This document shows positions 21,701-32,500 of a stretch of DNA of 64,000 nucleotides, one piece after another (position 1 is the first letter of the stretch; every line of letters starts with the position of its first letter). The notes under the pieces are model-generated. The model was not told the origin of the DNA. It worked only from the letters and a program-made list of their open reading frames with translations, and did no database searches. Both the position numbers and the translations under genes were made by a program. Source of the DNA: Cliona cf. orientalis (Eukaryota > Porifera > Demospongiae > Clionaida > Clionaidae); the NCBI GenBank assembly GCA_963930775.1, contig OZ005703.1:4030001-4094000 (forward strand), given 5' to 3'.

Positions 21701-24700
21701 AGAAATTAATGGCATGCGTTTCACTACTACTGATGACACCATCCTAATTGGTTAGCAAGGAATTACTTGTAAACTCACCTCATTCTAGTCTATTCAGGTC
21801 CCTCCATCTATGTAATATAAAGTTGCAATGCCACTGTTATAACTCTGCGAGTTTTCTGGGCTGATATAATATATATATGGTATAGCGCTATATATTATAT
21901 ACAGGTATCGAATGTAGACTGTGCATGTATGCACTCTACATTAACAAACGTTTACCATATGCACCTATAGCTATAGCTACTGGGGATATGGCAAACATAC
22001 TATATTACGGTATTACACGTATACCACTGCAGTTTCCCCCGAGAGCAGTGTCAGTGTATCTCCACTAAATATGGTGTTCAACCAAAGAAATGACATCTCT
22101 TTCATTTGTGATGCTTTGGGAGGTCCTAATAACACTTTCCAGTGGCAAATAAATGGAAACATCATTGGAAATGACAGTATGCTGAAAGTGATGGACATTG
22201 ATGCTTCTTCAGGTGGTGTCTATACCTGCACTGTCAGCAATGCAGCTGGAAGTGACTCTGCCTCTACCACACTCTATGTAGCACCTTACATTGTTGCTCC
22301 ACTGGAGGAACAGACCCTGACCTTCAATGGATCCAGCATAAACCTTACCTGTGAGGCAGATGGTTTCCCATTGCCAACTGTCAGCTGGGATCGTAATACA
22401 ACTGATGTTGCTGTTTCCAACGACTCAGAATTGATAATACCAACAGTCACATTTGGACAGGAGGGAGTCTACCGCTGTATAGCTAATGTGAACATAAACG
22501 GAGTGGGGTATGAAGACTCGGACATCACAACTGTTATTGGTGAGGATAATTATGCACTAAAAGTAGACATTTTTTTCTGCTCAGGCCTAAGCAGTACCGT
22601 ATCACCTATATTGAGCTTGAAAGATCTGAGGCTTATACCTACCTTAAGGTATTGACAATAGTTAGAAACTGTTTAGACATGATTTAAAAGACTAAAGGGC
22701 TCTATGTAGAATCCCGAGCAGAGCAAGGGTTCTACGGAGACCTGAGATCTTCTAAATCATCAATTAAACAGTGTCTAACAACTTTAGATCCTAGCAACAA
22801 TGCCCATAAACTTGATATATTAACTGCTGCTTAGCAATAATCCTATAAAACTATAGGCAACAATTTTGTACGAGTTCATACGGAAATTTTACATGCAGCG
22901 CGTGCAGGGTATGTGCTAGTTATGTTTGCAATCATGTTATGTTCAGTGATATTAAAGCATTACACTATTTGTTTATATACGTATAGTTTCTACTGAAGGC
23001 AGTGTCATGGTCACCCCAGTGGATCAAGTATTCACTCGTGGGGAAAATGTCACTTTAACTTGCATCTCTATGGGTGGTCCTGGCAATATCTACCAGTGGG
23101 AGAAAGATGGAAATGTTGTTGCTACTGATGATGTTCTTACTGTAATGGACATTGATGCTTCCTCAGGGGGCATTTACTCCTGCACTGTCAGCAATCTAGC
23201 TGGAAATGATTCTGCTACCACTACACTCTATGTGGCTCCTTACTTTGTCATGCATCCAGGGAACGTAGAGACATCCAATAGTTCAGAGGTGAACATATCC
23301 TGTTTAGCACAGTCATTTCCTGAGCCAGAATATATCTGGATGAAAGATGGAGACTCTACCCTGGTTCGTAATGGTGTAATTACAGTAAACATGCCCAACA
23401 GTCTTGGATTCAGACCAGTCCTATTTGGAGATGAGGGAGTGTACATGTGTGTGGCTTTCATAACTATAGACATGGTTGTACACAATGAAAGCTCTGATAC
23501 TGCTATTCTTGCAGGTACATGACATGTACATGCATTAATGTACGTAGTGAGGCTCCCTTTGTATGAATTAGCTACATGTACAATTATTGCAGTTTCTCCA
23601 GAAGGCAGCATACAAGTCAATCCAACAGCCATCAATGGCAATGATAGTGGTGTTGCAACGTTCACATGCATGGCCTTGGGGGGTCCTGGAAACATGTTCT
23701 CATGGACAAAAGTGAGAGATAACAGAAATATTACCAATAATTCTGAGCTGATGCTAGTGGACATAATGGCTTCTGATGGAGGAGTGTATCAGTGTACAGT
23801 AGAGAATCTGGCAGGCAGTGAGAATGATACTGTCACTCTCAATGGTAATCACTGTAATTGCACGTACGCTGTCACATAACCAGTACATGATTATAATAAT
23901 TATCTCTTTCTTCCCTGTAGTTTCTCCAGTAGTGATAGAACATCCTCAGCATCAGAATGTGACAAGCTTTGAAGGCATTATCATGCTAAGCTGTACAGCC
24001 ACTGGTTTCCCAGCACCGACAATCACCTGGTTCCACAATAATTCTATGGAAGGCAATACTTCAGCACAGAGAATTAATGACTACACCACTAGGAGTATTG
24101 TGACAATATCAATGCCGGCAACAAATGACTCTGGTATGTACTACTGTACAGCAGCAGTTGATGGCTTTAATGATGTTGATAGCAACACAGTCACTGTGCT
24201 AGTACAAGGTGAGCATTGCTCTGCAATTGCATGTACTTCATTTATAGTAACATACTTACTTTAATTTATGTACATATATAATACAGATATTCCAGAGCAG
24301 CCTCAAAATATCACTGCAGTAGAGATCCAATCTCGCTATCTGGTACTTATGTGGGTGGAACCTCATGACAACAATGCTCCTATCCTGGGGTACTTTGTCT
24401 CGTATAATCAGCCAGTCTTTGCAGGGGGAGAGAGAATAATATTGAATGTATCAGAAGAAATGGTGAATGTGACTAACCTCCTCCCGGGAGTTGTATACGA
24501 CTTCACAGTGATTGCTTACAATGACATCGGGAATTCAACTGCAAGTGAAACTACTCCACTGAGTACATTGGAGGAAGGTGAAAACATTCTGTGCATACCA
24601 CAAGTGTGGTATGTTGTTTATCATTATCGTTACTACAGTGCCTGCTAGTTCACCTCAAAATGTGACTGCTGTGTCACTATTATCCACCACCATCATGGTT

Positions 24701-26553
24701 ACTTGGGAGGAGGTTCCTTCTATTGACAGAAATGGCATGATCACCACCTATGAGGTTCTCTATGAACCACTTGAGACATTTGGACAACTCTCATCAACTG
24801 ATATCATCAATGCTACAAACTTGTCCGTAATTTTGGAGGGACTGCATCCATTTGTGGGGTACAATATCTCTGTCAGGGCATACACCAGTGTGGGGAGTGG
24901 ACCATACAGTGATGTGGTTGTTGAGATAACACTAGAAGACAGTTAGTCAACCCTCTAAGCATGACAACGGCCCTGCTGATATTGTACTACATGCATGTAC
25001 ATTTTCTGTGCAGGTCCTGGTATGCCACAGAATGTCAGTGCTGTGGTCAACTCCTCAACTGAGATCATAGTGTTCTGGGAGGAGGTCCCTGCTTTTAATA
25101 GAAGTGGCACCATCTTAGTATATGAAGTGCTCTATCGCAGCAGTCTGGATCAAACACAAACCCTAAACACCACTGATAATTCAACATTTAGTTTGTCACT
25201 GCAAGTGGAGGAATTTACTACATACAATATTACAGTCAGAGCTTTCACTGTGGCAGGTGCTGGAGATGAGAGTATGCCAGTTGTGGTGGTCATGACACCT
25301 CCAGTCTGTAGGTTTCCAGAGTAATTTAATATGTGATATTTTAAGTGATACTTTGTCTCCAGCTCCCGGAACCCCTGCACCTCCGATGGTACCTACTATG
25401 GATGAGGTTACCTCATCCTCTGCTATAGTGCGCTGGAATCCAATACCAGAGAGATTTGCCAATGGAGAGATTACAAAATATGTCATTAATTACAGAATTT
25501 CTGAGCCAGCAAACAGAATGAAAAGACAGACAGTTAACGGTATGGTAGTACCTGAGTGTGTCATAGGAGGAATTGAGAATACTGATAGGAACTTGACTGT
25601 TGGTGGTGATCAGACCAGTGCCACACTTCAAAATCTGAGTTAGATCATGTATTGTGCACAGGTAGGATGATTAGACTTACTTCTGTTTGCTTGCAGCTGC
25701 CAATATTGAGTATGAAGTGAGAATTCTTGCAGTAAATACAGAAGGATTTGGTGAATTTTCCAACTCAATTATATTTGGTACAAATGAAGATGGTAAGATC
25801 TTAATTTATTGCTGTGACATTCATAACTTCCATACACCTATGTTTTGTGTGTCTTTTTGCACATACAGTCCCTAGTGCACCTCGTAACCTTACTGTGGTA
25901 GCCAACAGCTCAACTTCATTGCAGGTGACCTGGGAACAGCCTCTTTGTGAATATGGAATACTAATTAACTACACTGTGAGTAAAATAATATTATATGCAT
26001 GCATATATGCGTGGACAAATCAATGAAATATGGTAACTGTATGTCGCAAATTTTCTCTAAACAAACATATCCTCTTGGCTATACCTTTGCAATAATATAT
26101 CAATGTGGTATATAAAGATCGCTATATCTTCTTTGCAACCATTAGCACCGGACAAAAAAAATTTGCAGATAAAAATTAAATGAGAGCAGGTGCATATTAG
26201 CAAAAATTTTCATTGGGTGAAATTTCTATAATATATTAAATTTTATATTGTAGTTTTGCTGCAGCCTGTAAGAAATCTCTGTAGACATTTTATATGATTG
26301 TCAATGATTATTCCAGCTAACGTATAGTCCAATTGAAGATGATGGTAGTATGATGGGGATACCAAGCTCTGGAGAGATTATACCACCTGATCAAACATCC
26401 ATACAACTCACTAATCTGAGCATTAATACTGGCTACAAGATCAGTATGGTAGCTGCTACATCAGCTGGAACAGGAACTCCTGCAAATGAAACTGGAATGA
26501 CAGATGAAGATGGTATAATTATCTTCTAGTCTGACAAATTATGAAGTGAAACA

Positions 26554-26586
<33 letters not shown>

Positions 26587-29500
26587 AACGCACACATGCA
26601 GCTCCACGGGCGGTAACAGATCTACATATCGAATCATCACAACTAGCAATGGATTCAAATAATGTAACAGTTAACTTTTCATGGACTGGTCCATCAGTAA
26701 GAAATGGCTCTTACAACTACTATGTGACGTTCAGTGGAGAACAAGTTGATGACTACCCAGAAAGGAGGAGCAGGAGCCATCCAAATACTGTAGTTGTTCT
26801 TGATGGTAGTAACATGTCTCACCTAATAACTGGCCTACCATATGCTAACTATACCATTAATGTGACTGCCTTCAACATCAAGACAAGACGACCAGGTCCA
26901 AGTACTATTCATGAAGACAGAACAATTAGTATTGGTAAGATGATCATTAAAATTTAATGTTTGATATAAAACTTGAATGTACGTCAATATGACTTTTCAT
27001 CTAGGATCATCTCCAGTGACAACTTTAAAAGCAGTGGCCTCTAGTTCAGAGTCAATCAATGTGATGTGGGACTTACCTGAGTACCCCAATGGACCTCTCT
27101 CTGAATATAGAATCTACTACCAACGTTCCAATATGACCATAGCCCCTCCAGAATCAACTGCTAATACAAAAACAGTGCTATTTCCAACTCAGGCAATAAA
27201 TATCACTGGGCTTGAAGTCTTCACTAACTATTCTATATTTATTACAGCAATTGGTATATCAAACATCACAGGAAATGTGAGTACATACTTGGTTATTGTT
27301 TTAGTATGGTTTCGATCAAGGTCCTCTTCAGATCACTGGTCCACTAAATTAAAAGTGCTTTAGTTTGTACCATTAAATTTTTCTTTTTAGTTTGTGGGTA
27401 TAATTAAAATTAATATGAATTGAGCAAATTTTTCAACAACACAGGGTAATGGAACCTTGCAACGTACTAATGCATCGTTTGCAGAAATAATATCACCTAC
27501 AAGTTCTGTGCCAATAGCACCAATAACTGCTGATTCATTTAGTTTTGACCTACCACCATTTACAATAACCACAGGACCTCTTAAGTAAGAAATGAAAATG
27601 AACTGGTTACGAATTCTCGTACACTAACTGTTGATATCGAAATTTGGACTACCACAACTACAATAACCTTTTTTTTTCCATCTCCAGGCTCTATGCTGTT
27701 ATTGTTGTGCGTGTCACTGCTGGTTTTGATACAGATACAATGAACTATAATGATGTTGGACCATATGTCAATTCTGACCAACCATATGTTGCTGCTGCAT
27801 GGAGTGATGCTAAGGATATTCCTAGTACGCCCTTTGTTGTTGGGGATGGTTCTCAAACGACAGTAGATGGTGTAACTTATATAAATGTTCCATTGAGAAG
27901 TAATACTCAGTATGCTGCACTAGTACGAGTGGAAATAGTATCTGATAATCCAGACATGGTGAGCATTAAGACATACATGACATTGTAGTACCATGATATT
28001 TAAGAAGATAGCTAGATGCTCTCCATCTCTGTCTATAGCTACTTTTACACTATTGGTATGCAATTTTTGGATTTTGCAGCGACTCATTAGTTACTCACCA
28101 TTTGTGATGGCCACAACTGATCTATCCTATGACCCCGTTGGCCTTGCAGTGGGCCTTGTATTCGTCATCATTGTTCTGATCTGTGCTGTGGTAGCAATTG
28201 TGCTTGCTGTATATTTCTATAGGTATGCAGATGACAATACATGACTAGATGTGTGTTAAACACTCATCTACATCACCTTCATATATACAGGACTAAATAC
28301 TACCTCCCAAGACATAAGGGTTATGCAAATGAAATTGAGTTAGACGACTCCTCCCCAAATGTTCAATCCCTTAGTATCATTCAAAATCCTGCTCTGATTG
28401 CAAAACCTTATGGTAATTGGAACATATATATGATACTTTCATTATTAACTAGTGAAAATGATTGACATAGGGCACCTCTATGAACCTATTCCACTTGCGG
28501 ATTTTAAGGAACATGTTAAGAATCTTCATCGCAATGATGATTACCCATTTTCAGATGAGTATTCAGTAAGTACGAATTCTGGGTACACTGATGAAATTCT
28601 AAATTATGCTGTGTACAGAACGTTGAACCAAGCCATGCTCCTGCCTCTGAAGCTACCCACTATCCTTACAATGCCTCCAAGAACAGATATGCAAATATAT
28701 CAGCTTGTATGTAAATGGTCCCAAAGATCATTTTATATAGATTCACTTATTACAATGCAGATGACCATTCACGAGTAAGACTGAATGAAATACCAGGAAG
28801 ACCAGGATCAGACTATATCAATGCCAACTACATAGATGTGAGATCACATTTCAGAGAAGCTTTGTATACTTCAATATTCACTGTACATGCAATCATGTAC
28901 AGGGATACAAGCTGGAAAAAGGATTCATTGCCACTCAAGGTCCAGTTCCAGATTCAGTTCCTGATTTCTGGCGTATGATATGGGAGCAAAATACAGCAAC
29001 TATTGTGATGGTAACCAACCTAGAGGAAAAAGGAAGGGTATGTTGTAAATACTCACACATTAATTTACTGGAACTGGTGACTCCACATTAGCAAGAAAAT
29101 CACTGTACCTTAGCCTCGTCCCCAGACCACTCCAATGTATCTACATGTATGTACGTATGTATTTGGAAGCAGCTTGGTGCAGTGGTTATTTATTAGGTAT
29201 TGGGCTCCTAATTCTATAGGAAGTCAGGTGTGTAAGCGAGCAGAGAGCCAGGAAAAAGAACCAGTTTAAAGAAATATTCAAATATAAAGCTTGTTTAAAT
29301 GTACTCTGATTACTCAGACATTAATGCCGCTTTATGGACGGCCCTTTATACATTTTTTCATTTAAAAACTCTTAGTTCACATGTATAGATCATGACTTTC
29401 ACTGTCTGAGAGTGAAGGCTCCCACTTCAATGATTTGCATATCCTTACTATTACATATACATATATGTAGGTGAAATGCCATCAATATTGGCCAGATGAG

Positions 29501-32500
29501 AAAACAAGTATCTACGGTTCAATGCGAGTGCATATTCAGGAGATCCTAGTTCTAGCCGAGTACACAGTCAGGACATTCTCTGTCACAAAAGATGATTCCA
29601 AAGATGAAAGAATTGTGACTCAGTATCACTACACCATCTGGCCAGATCATGGTGTGCCTGAGTATCCCACATCATTGCTTCACTTTGTCCGCAAAGTGAT
29701 GGTCTCCAATCCACCAAACTCAGGACCAATAGTAGTCCACTGCAGCGCTGGAGTGGGAAGGACTGGTACCTTCATCACCCTTTTCAATCAGCTCAGGAGG
29801 ATCGACAATGAAAAGAATGTGAACGTCTTCAATTTTGTCCGGTCAATGAGACGTAATCGGTGCTGTATGGTACAAACAGAGGTCAGTATGATGCCTTACC
29901 CCAGGGATTAATGTAGGATTTTTATAGAGGGGAGAAATTATAACATGCAATAATTATTAAACATGCCCTAGTTAACTGGGAGGATCTGGGGGCACACTCC
30001 CTGAAATTTGCGTCTGAGAGACTGCTTATTATGATGCAAATGAATGGATACTGCATTACAGACTACTTGGGTTCCAAATCCACATTTCTGCCTCACATGT
30101 GTGCACCTAGCCTATCATTGTTTAATCTCTGGAGGGGACATCCCTTGATTTCCTCTACATAATATATTATGATCACCTTCATCATTGGTAGGGTCTATTA
30201 TCCATCGCTTTTGTAGTACAGATAGATTACTCCATCATACTTGAATACCTGTGCACTAAGCCCTGCTGACAATAATAGTGTGTGCGGCATTTCGAGGAGG
30301 GGAGGAATGGTGTCCCTCCATACTAACTAATCCCTGCTCAGTGCCCTATCCGTGTTATGTTGCATTTTTTCTGTATATGACTACATACTGTAACTACTTC
30401 TTCACATAAAGTGTAATATTGACCACATGCAGTCTCAGTACATCTTCATCCACGATGCTCTCCTAGAAGCTATTGAGTGTGGTATCACAGAGGTGGCTGC
30501 CAGAGACCTAAGGGAGCAGTACAAGAGGCTTGGTGCTGTTGATGAAGTTATTGGTCTGACTGGTTTGGAGATTGAGTTTGACAAGCTAGACAGCACCATC
30601 CACCGCCGTCCCACCAACTCTTTTGGTACTCTCCAAGTCAACAAATCAAAAAATAGATATGCTAACGTGGATATGCTTCCGTGTAAGTGCATGACAAACA
30701 TCTTAATGTGATGTTGTTGAAGATGTTCTTATTTTTAGATGATACTAGCCGGTGTCGGCTTAGCTTCATTCCTGGAGTGGAAGGCTCTGACTACATCAAT
30801 GCGAACTACGTTGATGTATGTGCAAGCATAGATTATAATATTACGTAACAATTAACATTCAGCATCACTAGCCTCATACCCAGGCTTTTTCCAGCTTTTC
30901 AATATTACATAAGGAAGGGATGAAACTTATCATGTGTCACTGAGTGTGTGACAATCAGCATGGGTTACAATTGCAAACCCTACGGCCGCATGACTGAATT
31001 TTGCACACACAGGGTTACCACAAGAGAAAAGCCTTCATAGCTACTCAAGGCCCACTTCCAGATACAAGTGATGATTTCTGGAGAATGGTATGGGAACAAA
31101 AGTGCGCTACAATAGTGATGTTGACTAAGGAGAGAGAGGGAGGCAGGGTAAAGTGCCACAGGTATTGGCCAACCACTGGAGCCTCGAATTTCCGACAGTA
31201 CCAGGTCATCCTTCATGCTGTAAATGAATACCCAGACTACATCCTTAGGGAATTCAAGATTGTAGACACAAAGGTAACTAGATACACCTGCTAAGTCTTA
31301 AGGTATGCTACAAAGTAAACCATGAAGGACTCTCCTACATGGGTACATCCCCTCCCATACAACTGAGCAGCATAATAGCTAAGGGTGATAAACTAGGCAT
31401 AACTAAGAATCCATAACTTTGATTGTCCACACACACCCATCACAAACCACTACTGTATGGACACACATTCATATGTACATTGTATGTGCACTCTCTCTCT
31501 CACACACACACACTCCTATGCATCACAGGATGGCTCCTCTCTTCCAGTGAAGCAGTTCCAGTACACAGGTTGGCCGGAGGAGGGTGTTCCAGATGCTGGC
31601 ACTGGTCTCATTGATCTAGTGGGACAGGTTCAGAAATGGCAGAGGAACTCAGGTACTCACCCAATAGTGATTCACTGCAGTGGAGGATCTGGACGTACTG
31701 GCACCTTCATATCCATCAGTATCCTGTTGGAGCGACTCAAGACTGAAGGAGTAGTGGATGTGTTCCATACAGGAAGGACACTACGACTACAGAGGCCAGG
31801 ACTGATTCAGACAGTGGTGAGTTTCTTTCTCTATGCAGTACAAACTATGCACATGTATTATACTGTACATGTACGTGAATTGGGAATCCAGGTTGGTATA
31901 TGCTATGCATGGATTCGAATTCACATACATACATGTATATATAGAATGGAATTCCCACTGTCTGGTGTGTGAAACTACATGTTACTGTACATGACTATGA
32001 CTCGATCTAGTCTCTCTACTGAGGGCCTATTTATTGGTAGCTAGAAACCTTAATATGTCAAAGGCATCAACAATAATGGAATATTCATGCTCTAGTCTAT
32101 ATACATACATGTACATTTAATGTATCACATCTGGGATTGTCACACCATCAACGGTCCCCCCCCCCCCCCCCCCCCAAACTGTAGTCTCATCTGCTATAGT
32201 CTAGATCAGATATATCATGCCTAGTAGTTGTTGAGCAGAGCACAATGCAGAGATTGTGCTGCGCCAAACTACGTAGCTCATTGGATTGGTATTGATGTAC
32301 CAAACGTGCATGATCAAATAACATAAACATATGCTGGCAAGACTCATGTACAGTAACACTACAGTCACTCAGTCACCTGTACTTCCACCCGCAAAAGATC
32401 TTGACCCCTCAATTCATACTTGACCTAAATTTTAGTTGAGGACAAAGCTAGCCACTATAATACTTGACCTCATCACTGCACTGAAATTTGGCCCTACCAT

